DNA of 64,000 bases from positions 10,789-74,788 of the forward strand of contig CAZOJQ010000006.1 of the NCBI GenBank assembly GCA_964580185.1, in the 5' to 3' direction. Source of the DNA: CAYWWY01 sp964580185 (lineage in GTDB: Bacteria > Thermotogota > Thermotogae > MWEM01). Below, piece after piece: positions 17,518 to 25,890 of the stretch; position 1 is the stretch's first letter; each line of letters opens with the position of its first letter. The position numbers and the translations under genes are program-made. The notes under the pieces were generated by a model. That model had not been told where the DNA came from. It did not search any database and was given only the letters and a program-made list of their open reading frames with translations.

Positions 17518-17616
17518 CTACAATGTCAAATCTCCTTCCCAATCCATGTCCGATTGTCTGAACGCAGAGCATTCCATTCTCTTCCGAGTCGGGAAGGAAT
17601 CATAAGGAGGGGTTTT

Positions 17617-18285
17617 ATGAAACAGGTATGGAAGGCTTTGATCGTATTACTATGTATTGCCGCAATTTTGCCCTCTTGCGACATATTCCAACCTCCGTTT
17701 GATCCAGCGGCCTTTTTTGCGCCGATGTTCAATGACTTGAAGATCTTGATTCAAACCGTCCCACTGCCTCCAATCATCACTTCTGAGGCGGATTTCCCGC
17801 AAACATGGGAAGAATGGCGGCAGTTGTTGGATGATCGTCCCAATGGATTCACGATTCCTCAATCGGTGAAAAACTTTGCAAACCAGTATGTCTATGTCGC
17901 TCCGACTGCATCGAAAACCGGAGACGTATATTTGCAAGCGGAAGAGCTCATCTATATCATGGCCTTTCTGTACCAAAAAGCCTCTTTGCACGGGATCCAC
18001 GAGACCACGCTGCCTCAATCTTCTGTTGAACGATCCATAATCTTCGAGGGGGGATCGATACCGAATTATATCCGGAAAGTCTACTTGGCAAGCATGATTT
18101 GGAAATTCGCGGACAATGTGTTTTCGTCAGAAACTCCGAATCCTTTCATTACAGTGGTATTGCCGTTCATGAAGATCAACGAAAAACCCTATCTGTTCTG
18201 TGTGTGGGGGGATGAGTTTACCCAAGGACCTCAGCCAATTTTCCCGGAACCTTATGCGATATGGATTTGGTTATCCCTTTCCTAA
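17617..18285 (+). CDS. Predicted lipoprotein of unknown family, first of a tandem pair
   Basis: A 222-residue lipoprotein with signal peptide MKQVWKALIVLLCIAAILPS and lipid Cys21 (LPSC). I do not recognise the family. It starts at ATG 17617 after AAGGAGG. Directly after the Cys comes the motif CDIFQPPFDPAAFF, which recurs almost unchanged in the next gene; both also share IPQS.KNFA.QY and PFMK...KPY. The rest is mixed helical with aromatic residues and a hydrophobic C-terminal end (AIWIWLSLS). It follows a promoter divergent from the NarX/NarL genes. The function is unknown. Confidence 0.75.
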   Translation: MKQVWKALIVLLCIAAILPSCDIFQPPFDPAAFFAPMFNDLKILIQTVPLPPIITSEADFPQTWEEWRQLLDDRPNGFTIPQSVKNFANQYVYVAPTASKTGDVYLQAEELIYIMAFLYQKASLHGIHETTLPQSSVERSIIFEGGSIPNYIRKVYLASMIWKFADNVFSSETPNPFITVVLPFMKINEKPYLFCVWGDEFTQGPQPIFPEPYAIWIWLSLS

Positions 18286-18322
18286 ACGAAAAAATACGGT
18301 CTTCACGACAAGGAGGTACCTC

Positions 18323-18982
18323 ATGAAAAACCGGTGGAAAGTATCGGTTATGGTATTGTGTATCATTCCTTTGCTCTTCTCTTGCGACATTTTCCAGCCC
18401 CCATTTGATCCTGTTGCATTCTTTACGCCCATGTACAACGCGTTTCGTATCTTGGTTCAAACAACTCCGATTCCAGAGATCTCCGATGGGATTTTTAGCG
18501 ATGGATTTGCCTCGGATGAACAAACCTTGCTCCAAACCTTCCGCGCCAACGGTCCCGAGATCCCTCAATCCATCAAGAACTTCGCAACCCAGTACATTCA
18601 CCTGGGGGGGACTGCCACCAGAGATGGTGAGGCCTATGAGTTGGCTGAATGGTTGCTCTATATGATTTGTATATATTATGACCGTGTCACAATGTATGGG
18701 ATCAACGAAGGGACTTTGCCGGTAACTATGCAGGAACGTTCTGGCGCATATCTGGGCGACCTGCTTCCTGCCTATCTCCGAACCGTATACTTTACGGATT
18801 TGGTCTTCCGGATCAATCCTGAAATCGAAACTGAGAAGCTTTTCGTTACAGCCTTATGGCCATTCATGAAGTATGGAGATAAACCCTATATCATGACTAT
18901 TTGGGAGGATGACCTTCCCGGTGGGGGATTTATTGAACTACCCATATTCCCAATACCATATTTTCTTATATTTTTCCTCTAA
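18323..18982 (+). CDS. Predicted lipoprotein, paralogue of the preceding gene
   Basis: A 219-residue lipoprotein with signal peptide MKNRWKVSVMVLCIIPLLFS and lipid Cys21 (LFSC). It shares the CDIFQPPFDPVAFF motif, the IPQSIKNFATQY segment, the YLRTVY segment and the PFMKYGDKPY segment with the gene 37 nt upstream, so the two arose by tandem duplication and are clearly diverged elsewhere. AAGGAGG precedes the ATG. The C-terminus is very hydrophobic (IPYFLIFFL). No domain family is recognised. Confidence 0.75.
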   Translation: MKNRWKVSVMVLCIIPLLFSCDIFQPPFDPVAFFTPMYNAFRILVQTTPIPEISDGIFSDGFASDEQTLLQTFRANGPEIPQSIKNFATQYIHLGGTATRDGEAYELAEWLLYMICIYYDRVTMYGINEGTLPVTMQERSGAYLGDLLPAYLRTVYFTDLVFRINPEIETEKLFVTALWPFMKYGDKPYIMTIWEDDLPGGGFIELPIFPIPYFLIFFL

Positions 18983-19062
18983 GCAATTCGAGAATCCCCC
19001 CGTTGGTACAACCAAAACTCCCTACCTAAGACTCCCCTTATGGTCGGAAGGAGGCGTTCGGT

Positions 19063-19260
19063 ATGCATATGCACAAACTGCACATTCCTGATATGTCCTG
19101 CGATCACTGTGTTCGTCGAATCCGAGAAGCCTTGGAATCAGAAGGCGTCAAGATCGCGCAAATCAACTTGAAGACGAAAGAAGTAACCTTGGAAACCCTG
19201 CAGATCGATCCGATTCTGGAAATCCTGGAAGACATAGGATATCCGGCCATCCTATTATAA
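19063..19260 (+). CDS. Small heavy-metal-associated (HMA) domain protein, CopZ-like
   Basis: A 65-residue protein that is a single HMA domain: the metal-binding loop MSCDHCVRRI (Cys16 and Cys19 by position after MHMHKLHIPD) and the usual ferredoxin-like pattern. It probably binds copper or a similar soft metal. The start is ATG 19063 with AAGGAGG 8 nt upstream. No copper ATPase or CsoR lies nearby, so its partner is unknown. It ends in a hairpin that overlaps the stop codon. Confidence 0.85.
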   Translation: MHMHKLHIPDMSCDHCVRRIREALESEGVKIAQINLKTKEVTLETLQIDPILEILEDIGYPAILL

Positions 19261-19284
19261 ACCATGGATTGGCCGGTCTTTTTT
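19243..19284 (+). terminator. Intrinsic terminator overlapping the HMA gene end
   Basis: CCGGCCATCC pairs with GGATTGGCCGG (one bulge), followed by TCTTTTTT. The 5' arm lies inside the coding sequence. Confidence 0.7.
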
Positions 19285-19346
19285 CATCGGCCTTTGCATA
19301 GGATCCATACGGATGTGCACCACTTTTGCAGATAAGAGGTGGCATT

Positions 19347-20669
19347 TTGAAACGATTGACTGGGGAAAAGAAACGGTTTCTGAAGGAAACAGCTCAAGCA
19401 TACGCATTCCTTCTTCCTTCTTTCATTATCTTGGGGATTTTTACCTTTTGGCCGATTGGGTATTCTCTGGTGCTTTCTTTTTTCAACTGGAACTTCGCCA
19501 CGATGCGTAACCCGTTTTTTCACGGTTGGGCCAACTACGCGGAATTGTTTCGGATTCAAACTCCCCTTTCCTACTCGTTTTCGGTAGGACTGGCATATTC
19601 CTTTCTGTATATAGCTCTGGCTTTATGGGCCAACCAATGGATCCGTATGCTTGTATCTTCGATCCAGCATCCCCAACGCCACATTGACCTCAGCCGTCTT
19701 CGGAAGATCGGGATTACTTTTGCCATCTCCCTCTCGTTCCTCCTGGGGGTTTTCTTCAGCCAAATGCAGCATATTCCTGGGATATGGATCGTTGGGTGTG
19801 TTTCGGTTTTTGGCATGCTCCTCATGAAAAAACGGTTGTCATCGCCCTTTTCCTCGAGTCTTTGGTTTTCTTTGCTCTGTGTTGTCGGTCTTTATGCGCT
19901 GATGCGACACCTAAGCGGAGTTCCGTATGAACTTTTCGATTTTCTCGTCATGACCAAAGAGGCTTCTCTATTCATCAAAGCGATCTATAACACCCTTTAT
20001 TACGTTGTGTTGACAACCCCCACAGGAATCATCATCAGTCTTGGAATTGCCTTATTGTTGAATCTACCCCTTCAGGGGAAGCCATTTTTCCGAACGGCTT
20101 TTTTTATCCCGTATGTTACTTCGGTTGTTGCCATCTCCCTAGTATGGCAATGGATTTTCAACGATAGTTTTGGATTGATGAACTATATAATTACCCTGTT
20201 CGGAGGCAGTCCAGTGCGGTGGTTGACCGATGAGCGATGGACGATCCCTACGGTGGCTATCATATCTGTTTGGAAGAGTGTAGGATATAATGCGATTATT
20301 TTTTTGGCCGGATTGCAAAGCATTGATAAATTTTATTACGAAGCCGCTGAGGTGGATGGGGCAAAAAGCCTGCAAAAATTCCGACACATCACTTGGCCTT
20401 TGCTATCTCCCACCACTTTTTTTGTCCTCATCGTTTCTGTGATATCCAATTTTAAGGTTTTTACGGAAATTTTCGTTCTTTATAATCAAGTCCCCGGACC
20501 CTACAACAATAGCGGGATGACGATGGTATACTATATCTTCAACCAATTCTACGCTGCACAACAGATGGGAAAAGCAAGCGCAGCCGCGTATATCCTCTTT
20601 ATGATCATACTGGTGCTCACATTCTTCCAATTCCGAGTTGGGAGGCAAAAGGTGCAGTATGTCGGATAA
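19347..20669 (+). CDS. malF: Sugar ABC transporter permease (MalF-like)
   Basis: A 440-residue inner-membrane permease of the MalF/UgpA family, probably for maltose or other alpha-glucans in view of the amylase nearby. I chose a TTG start at 19347, next to GAGGTGG; a TTG 7 codons earlier has no such site. The EAA loop, which docks the ATPase, is EAAEVDGAKSLQKFRHITWP (about residues 340-359). There is extra hydrophobic sequence between the first helices (residues 75-170) compared with a minimal permease. It overlaps the MalG-like gene by 11 nt. No ATPase or binding protein is adjacent. Confidence 0.88.
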   Translation: MKRLTGEKKRFLKETAQAYAFLLPSFIILGIFTFWPIGYSLVLSFFNWNFATMRNPFFHGWANYAELFRIQTPLSYSFSVGLAYSFLYIALALWANQWIRMLVSSIQHPQRHIDLSRLRKIGITFAISLSFLLGVFFSQMQHIPGIWIVGCVSVFGMLLMKKRLSSPFSSSLWFSLLCVVGLYALMRHLSGVPYELFDFLVMTKEASLFIKAIYNTLYYVVLTTPTGIIISLGIALLLNLPLQGKPFFRTAFFIPYVTSVVAISLVWQWIFNDSFGLMNYIITLFGGSPVRWLTDERWTIPTVAIISVWKSVGYNAIIFLAGLQSIDKFYYEAAEVDGAKSLQKFRHITWPLLSPTTFFVLIVSVISNFKVFTEIFVLYNQVPGPYNNSGMTMVYYIFNQFYAAQQMGKASAAAYILFMIILVLTFFQFRVGRQKVQYVG

Positions 20670-23049
20670 GCGAATGAAAAAAAACCGAATCAAAAAACCC
20701 TTGTTTTGGAGCATTGTGTACTTTGCTCTGGGGGTAGGCGTTATCGTCATGTTGATGCCTTTTGTATGGATGATCCTCACATCCTTCAAACTCAGCGGAG
20801 AAGTGGAAAGTTTTCCCCCCCGATGGACCACCGACGCCTTCTCTTCGCACCGTTCGGTCCAATTGAATCTCATCCGGGGAGAAGGGTTTGCCATTGACTT
20901 TTCATCCCTCCGCCTTGAAGAATTTCTGAACCTGGATGTTCTTCTGGCGAGCGCCCAGGAAGAGGGTGAAAAGCTCCTCTCCCTAAGCATTAACGATGAC
21001 CCTCCTTATCGGGGCACCATGACCCTGACGCTGGGATCCCAAGATAGCGTCGTTACGTACACCCAAGATATTCCATCCGAAATGCGCCATCGTTTCGATC
21101 AGAATGTGGACTCCTTTTTTCCGCTTCCCGATGATCTGATGCTTCCGGTCATGGAGATCTTGGAGATCGAAGATACCACTTTGATGTTGATTGGTCTCAA
21201 GAACTACCTCTTTTTTGGGCAAAACAGCCTCGTTACCCGGAGATTATTGACTCAGTGGATCAGCCAGACCATGGAACGATCCAACCAGGTCCTGATCGAT
21301 CAGGGAGACAGATGGATCAGTCACGCTCGACTTCAGGATGATTCAGGCGACAGCGTAGAAGTTGCAGAAGAAAAACAGAGAATTCGCGCCTTTTTCCAAG
21401 AGTCGATGGATCTTTTTCCCACCACGATGGCGCGTCTCCAGCTGCGTTTGGATGACCTCCGCAGAGGGCGACAGATTTTTGAAGCCAATGAAATCACAGA
21501 GTTTGCTGTTTTCTTCAAAGAGCTGATTCGGCCTTTGGTCGACCTCCCTGACACGACAACCACTTGGGCGGCGTTGAATCTGTATCATCGGAATTTTGCG
21601 CAACCCCTGTTGATCGTTCAGAATCTTCTTTCTTTGTCCATGGAAACTTGGGTTTTCTATGAACAAGCGCAGGACTATAGAGCGGAAGACTTCTCCATCC
21701 GGTTCCAGTTTCCCAGTGAAGAAACCCAGAAATCCGCCATTATCAAGCAATTGGAACGCGCTCCTTTGACCAACCATCAGATCACAACCACTTTTGATAT
21801 CATAGAATCCGTTCGGCTCGGAGAATACTCCACCCGATTGTTGCAGATCATCAATCAGTATTGGGATGAACGGCTCGATCAAATTGGAATCCCAAGGGTT
21901 CGCCATCCTGGAGTTATTGCTCAGCTTCGCGAAATTACCGATCCTTTGCACTCTTTGTTTGCTCCGTTTTTCCGTGAAAAGGGCCTATTGGAGGATCATA
22001 CTATTGATCGGTTGACCGATCATTCATGGACCCAGCTGGGCGATATGGCGCGATGGAACACTGATCAAAGCAGTCTGTTTGCTCAAGCGATCGTTCGAAC
22101 CCGCCTGCTTTTGGCCAATGACAAGATATCGGAGGGCGAGATCGCATCTCTCATCATTGCGCGGATTTCTGAAGATCACTGGATTCGGGTCTTTTCGGAC
22201 ATATACAATCGAGAAACCGCTCGAATGGAGATCCTCTCTGCTCCAGAACAGGTCCGTTCCATCCGCTATCGAGGATTGCGAACCATCGAAGTGGAATTTG
22301 GTGGTATCGACCCGTTTTGGTTCTGGGACGAACCCTCGCGCCTTACTGTTTCCTTTACCCCGGGGGAGATCGTTGCCAACATCTTTCAAAACTACGTGAA
22401 CGCATGGAATGCAGGGAAATACTTCGGGTACTACTATTTCAACACAGTATTTATTGCCATAGTCACAACGTTTTTAAACATCATATTTGCGGCCATGGCT
22501 GCTTTTGCCTTTTCGAAGATGCGCTTCTTTGCAAAAAATGCCATCTTTATGATCTTTATATCCACCATGATGGTCCCCGGTGAAGTTTTGCTGGTTCCTA
22601 ACTATATTACCTTGACTCGATTTGGTTGGATCGATACCTATTGGGCCTTGATCGTTCCGTGGACTGTCAGTGTCTTTGTCATTTTCCTCATGCGGCAGCA
22701 CTTTTTGACTGTGCCGGACGAGCTGTATGATGCGGGAAAGATTGATGGAATCACCAAATGGGGGTTTTTGTGGCGGGTTATGGTGCCTCTGTCCAAACCG
22801 GTGATCATCACAGGGGCATTGCTCCAGTTTGTTGGCAGCTGGAACGCCTTCCTGTGGGTGTTGATCGTGACCAAAAGCCCTCAGGTGCGTACCTTGCCTG
22901 TCGGATTGGCTAACTTTAGCAGTGAAGTAGGCACTATGTACAATCAGCTCATGGCCGCGTCGACCTTCTCTATGCTGCCTGTGGTCATTCTGTTTTTGTT
23001 TGTGCAAAAATACTTTATCCAAGGAATCGCGCGTACGGGATTGAAATGA
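20659..23049 (+). CDS. malG: MalG-like sugar permease with a giant insert after helix 1
   Basis: A 796-residue permease, about 500 residues longer than typical MalG (about 300). The first helix is WSIVYFALGVGVIVMLMPFVWMIL. A hydrophilic insert follows, from about residue 45 to 575, with several helical and acidic segments and no recognised domain. The usual MalG core then resumes (helices from FNTVFIAIVTTFLNIIFAAMA on, EAA loop YDAGKIDGITKWGFLWRVMVP). Enlarged MalG proteins are, as I recall, characteristic of Thermotogota maltose systems. The insert should be extracytoplasmic and could serve ligand capture. ATG 20659 lies within the MalF stop region. Confidence 0.88.
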   Translation: MSDKRMKKNRIKKPLFWSIVYFALGVGVIVMLMPFVWMILTSFKLSGEVESFPPRWTTDAFSSHRSVQLNLIRGEGFAIDFSSLRLEEFLNLDVLLASAQEEGEKLLSLSINDDPPYRGTMTLTLGSQDSVVTYTQDIPSEMRHRFDQNVDSFFPLPDDLMLPVMEILEIEDTTLMLIGLKNYLFFGQNSLVTRRLLTQWISQTMERSNQVLIDQGDRWISHARLQDDSGDSVEVAEEKQRIRAFFQESMDLFPTTMARLQLRLDDLRRGRQIFEANEITEFAVFFKELIRPLVDLPDTTTTWAALNLYHRNFAQPLLIVQNLLSLSMETWVFYEQAQDYRAEDFSIRFQFPSEETQKSAIIKQLERAPLTNHQITTTFDIIESVRLGEYSTRLLQIINQYWDERLDQIGIPRVRHPGVIAQLREITDPLHSLFAPFFREKGLLEDHTIDRLTDHSWTQLGDMARWNTDQSSLFAQAIVRTRLLLANDKISEGEIASLIIARISEDHWIRVFSDIYNRETARMEILSAPEQVRSIRYRGLRTIEVEFGGIDPFWFWDEPSRLTVSFTPGEIVANIFQNYVNAWNAGKYFGYYYFNTVFIAIVTTFLNIIFAAMAAFAFSKMRFFAKNAIFMIFISTMMVPGEVLLVPNYITLTRFGWIDTYWALIVPWTVSVFVIFLMRQHFLTVPDELYDAGKIDGITKWGFLWRVMVPLSKPVIITGALLQFVGSWNAFLWVLIVTKSPQVRTLPVGLANFSSEVGTMYNQLMAASTFSMLPVVILFLFVQKYFIQGIARTGLK

Positions 23050-23152
23050 TCCCGTTCTGATTCAAGGATTGACTGCAAATGCCGATAAACCCGATGATCG
23101 GATTCTGACCGATGAATCCGCGCGCAGCTGATTGTTTGAGGGAGGGGTAATC

Positions 23153-23557
23153 ATGAAACGTTGGATTTGCGTATGTATTCTGATTTTTTTGGTTGGATTG
23201 TCGTTTTCACAAGTCCTATTTTATTATCCTGCGCCAAGCAGTCGTGATTCCTGGTTGATGCCTTCTCTTCGCTCTCCCCTGAGTTACTATGGATATACCC
23301 ATTTCCCCTATTCATACGCGCCAGTATCAGCATATTATCCACAGTACATTTATTCTACCTTACGAATGCCGATGGTTTCCGTTCCGGTAGGGTACTATTC
23401 AGCCGGATACGGCTTCATGTCCGGGTCATTCTATGGGTTTCGGGGGTATACGCTTCCACCGGTGATCAACCCTGGATATTCGACAAGCATCATCGCCCCC
23501 TATTGGGGTCACTATCCCGTTTATCCGCTGATGCCCCAGCTGTATTGGGGCTGGTAA
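23153..23557 (+). CDS. Small secreted Tyr/Pro-rich protein
   Basis: A 134-residue protein with signal peptide MKRWICVCILIFLVGLSFS and a mature part very rich in Tyr, Pro, Ser and Gly (YYPAPSS, YGYTHFPYSYAPVSAYYP, GYYSAGYGFMSGSFYGF). No family is recognised. Start ATG 23153 follows GGGAGGGG. It is 2 nt from the next exported protein, so the two probably act together, perhaps as a surface or envelope component. No transport role is evident. Confidence 0.65.
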   Translation: MKRWICVCILIFLVGLSFSQVLFYYPAPSSRDSWLMPSLRSPLSYYGYTHFPYSYAPVSAYYPQYIYSTLRMPMVSVPVGYYSAGYGFMSGSFYGFRGYTLPPVINPGYSTSIIAPYWGHYPVYPLMPQLYWGW

Positions 23558-23558
23558 T

Positions 23559-24242
23559 ATGCCCAAGAAAGCGCTTTTGCTGGTATTGGTGAGTTTTTTC
23601 CTCCTATGGATATCCGCTTTTTCCGATTGGATTCTCTTGACGGACGGAACTAAGATTCAAGGAACCGTTGTGCGATTCGACGAGTCCATAATCGAATTTA
23701 CATTGGCGAACGGCGGGCTTCTGAAGGTTTCCCGAGACGCCATTTCCACCATCGAGTACACCCCCATCTCCTCGTATTCCGTTCAATCGACCACCCAGTA
23801 TACCCGTACCCCTGCTGATCTTTCGGCTTCGAGTCAGTATCCATTCATACCGGGAGAATGGTTGGCTTTAGACATGGAACTCGAAGCGCGCAAACGGTTT
23901 TTGATGTACAATGAACGGTTGAAAGACCCGTGGATGGCGGCAGCTTTCGGTTTTTTCCTCTCCAGCGCGGGCCATTTATACACGGAAGAATGGATCCGAG
24001 GCCTCTTTTTCCTAGGTGCTAGAGCTGTATGTGTAGGAATTGGACTTTGGGGGTTTCAAACCTGGTTTAATGAAGAGACTGAGGAATGGATCCCTATGAA
24101 TCCGACCGTGGGCGCCGTTGGTCTGGGAGGGTTTGCGTTGGTTTCGATTTGGGAAAGTGTAGATGCGTATTTCTCGGCAGAAAGATACAATCGGATACTG
24201 AGGCTGCGTTTGGGTATCGAAGACCTGTATCCCTTTTGGTAG
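23559..24242 (+). CDS. Exported/membrane protein of unknown function with an N-terminal LSm/SH3-like stretch
   Basis: A 227-residue protein. The N-terminus is a signal or anchor (ALLLVLVSFFLLWISAFS). A beta-rich segment follows (DWILLTDGTKIQGTVVRFDE..IEF..GGLLKVSRDAISTIEY, residues 22-66), then a linker and a membrane part (WMAAAFGFFLSSAGHLYTE, GLFFLGARAVCVGIGLWGF, VGAVGLGGFALVSIWESVDAYF). The membrane part is like short proteins sometimes placed in DUF5683-type families; I am not sure. It starts 1 nt after the upstream stop. Confidence 0.6.
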   Translation: MPKKALLLVLVSFFLLWISAFSDWILLTDGTKIQGTVVRFDESIIEFTLANGGLLKVSRDAISTIEYTPISSYSVQSTTQYTRTPADLSASSQYPFIPGEWLALDMELEARKRFLMYNERLKDPWMAAAFGFFLSSAGHLYTEEWIRGLFFLGARAVCVGIGLWGFQTWFNEETEEWIPMNPTVGAVGLGGFALVSIWESVDAYFSAERYNRILRLRLGIEDLYPFW

Positions 24243-24268
24243 ATCCTGGTGATTGACCCCTTTACGAG

Positions 24269-24304
24269 AAAAAAAGCCCTCCCGAATTCGGTTGGGCTTG
24301 TTTT
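24269..24304. terminator. Bidirectional terminator between the exported protein and tRNA-Val
   Basis: AAGCCC ... GGGCTT enclose the palindrome CCGAATTCGG. A T7 run is present on the minus strand and GTTTTC on the plus strand, so it can end both the convergent tRNA and the plus-strand operon. Confidence 0.75.
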
Positions 24305-24313
24305 CTTGGGAGC

Positions 24314-24388
24314 TGGTGGGTGCGGTAGGAATTGAACCTACGGCCTATTCCGCGTCAAGGAATCGCTCTCCCCCTGAGCTACGCACCC
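24314..24388 (-). tRNA. tRNA-Val(GAC)
   Basis: A complete 75-nt tRNA on the minus strand with encoded CCA. Acceptor GGGTGCG pairs with CGCACCC, the D-arm is GCTC/GAGC, the anticodon stem ATTCC/GGAAT carries the loop TTGACGC with anticodon GAC, and the T-arm is GTAGG-TTCAATT-CCTAC. Anticodon GAC reads GUC and GUU. Confidence 0.95.
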
Positions 24389-24416
24389 TCTCGACGCTCC
24401 TGAACATACAGGGGTT

Positions 24417-24425
24417 ATTATACCA
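24417..24425 (-). promoter_or_regulatory. Extended -10 promoter element for tRNA-Val
   Basis: The minus strand reads TGGTATAAT about 28 nt upstream of the mature tRNA 5' end. No clear -35. Confidence 0.6.
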
Positions 24426-24531
24426 TATGGCAGCTTCAGGATGTGTATCCAATGATCGATAATTATTATGAACTTCACGTTACTGTTCTCTGTATAAAAA
24501 CGGATATCTTCCATTCATGGGGGAATGATTT

Positions 24532-25890
24532 GTGCCGAAACCGTCCCATTCGCTCGAATCGATGATCCATCTCCAAAAAAAGGGGAGCCTCCGCCCTTCT
24601 GACATATTGCATCATGCGAAAACCGTGATCCAGAATCAGGATCCACAGGTTCGTTGTATGCTCTTTGTTCCTTCGACAGACCATAGCCTCAAGGATTGCG
24701 ACGGAGACCACAGAGTCGTCTTTCCGTTCGTGGTAAGCGATAATCTTCTCGCGTTGGGCACGCCAACGACCTGCGGAAGCAAGATCATGCGCAACTACCT
24801 CTCCCCTTTTGACGCAACAGTAGTGGAGCGGCTCCGAAAAGCCGGAGGAGTATTGGTTGGGAAGACAAACATGGATGAGTTTTCGATGGGCTTGACAACT
24901 GAAACCTCGGGATTTTATCCCACTAAGAATCCCCATGATTTGCACCGAACTCCAGGGGGAGGCTGCGGAGGCTCGGCTGTGGCGGTTGCCTCTGGAATCG
25001 CCCCAGTGGCATTGGGCAGTGATACTGAAGGATCGATTCGGATTCCTGCCTCGTTTTGTCGGGTGATCGGTTACAAACCCAGCTATGGATTGATCTCCCG
25101 TCATGGTTTGATCACCCCTTGTCCATCAATGGACACAATCGGATTGATCTGTGGTTCCATAAGGGATGCCGCTTTGTGCGCGTCATGGATCATGGGTTCC
25201 GATCAGAAAGACGCTACAATGCGATCGGAGTCTTTCAATGGATTGGAAACGATTGAGTCTCCGGTGGATTCTCTTCGTTTGTGTATATTGGAGCCCTCTA
25301 ACCCTGTTCCCGTGCATCCCCAAATCAAAGAATCCTTTGATCGAGCCATACAAACCCTACGCAAAACGGGGACTCATATCCAGGCAGAACCCTTTATTTC
25401 GTACACGACCCTCCGCGCGACTCATCACGCTCTCAGTTGTGCAGAAGCTGTTTCCAGCCTCTCACGATGCTTTTCATATGCCCGGAATACGGATCCATCT
25501 TCCCTCCGCAAATTAGGCCTGGCAGTTAAATCCCGAATTCTCTTTGGTACCCTCTGTTTATCAGACCCAGATGCGACTCAAACGCTCCATGTCGCTCGAT
25601 GTATTCGAAATGCGGTTTCCCGAAGAATTTGCGTCCTTCTGGAGCGGTATGATGCCGTTATCAGCCCAACAACCCCCTTTCTCCCGCCAAAACCGGGATC
25701 AAACCTCATTGAGCTCAGTGCATTCACGCTGTTGGCCGACCTGGCTGGGTTACCGGCAATCACCATGCCCATGGATCCGGACCAAGGGCTGCTTTGCGGT
25801 ATCCAGATCATGAGCGGTCCAAAGAAAGATGCAAAGCTCTTCCGAATCGCCAAGCAACTCGAACGAATTCTTGGAGTGGATCAACTGTGA
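24532..25890 (+). CDS. gatA: GatA-like amidase (aspartyl/glutamyl-tRNA amidotransferase subunit A) with altered catalytic residues
   Basis: A 452-residue member of the amidase-signature family, with gatB overlapping by 4 nt, so clearly the GatA partner. It would supply ammonia from glutamine. Most landmarks fit: GKTNMDEFSMG, TTETSGFYPTKNPHD, ALGSDTEGSIR, GYKPSYGLISRHG. The catalytic triad does not. The Lys of the GIKDN motif is Ser69 (VVSDN), and the GGSSGGS motif is GGGCGGS (Gly144, Cys145), which removes the cis-Ser. Only the nucleophile Ser168 remains (DTEGSIR, where E replaces the usual G). The spacing of positions 69-144-168 equals the canonical K79-S154-S178. GTG start with GGGGGA upstream. 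The gene may encode a glutaminase-dead subunit or work differently. Confidence 0.85.
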   Translation: MPKPSHSLESMIHLQKKGSLRPSDILHHAKTVIQNQDPQVRCMLFVPSTDHSLKDCDGDHRVVFPFVVSDNLLALGTPTTCGSKIMRNYLSPFDATVVERLRKAGGVLVGKTNMDEFSMGLTTETSGFYPTKNPHDLHRTPGGGCGGSAVAVASGIAPVALGSDTEGSIRIPASFCRVIGYKPSYGLISRHGLITPCPSMDTIGLICGSIRDAALCASWIMGSDQKDATMRSESFNGLETIESPVDSLRLCILEPSNPVPVHPQIKESFDRAIQTLRKTGTHIQAEPFISYTTLRATHHALSCAEAVSSLSRCFSYARNTDPSSLRKLGLAVKSRILFGTLCLSDPDATQTLHVARCIRNAVSRRICVLLERYDAVISPTTPFLPPKPGSNLIELSAFTLLADLAGLPAITMPMDPDQGLLCGIQIMSGPKKDAKLFRIAKQLERILGVDQL

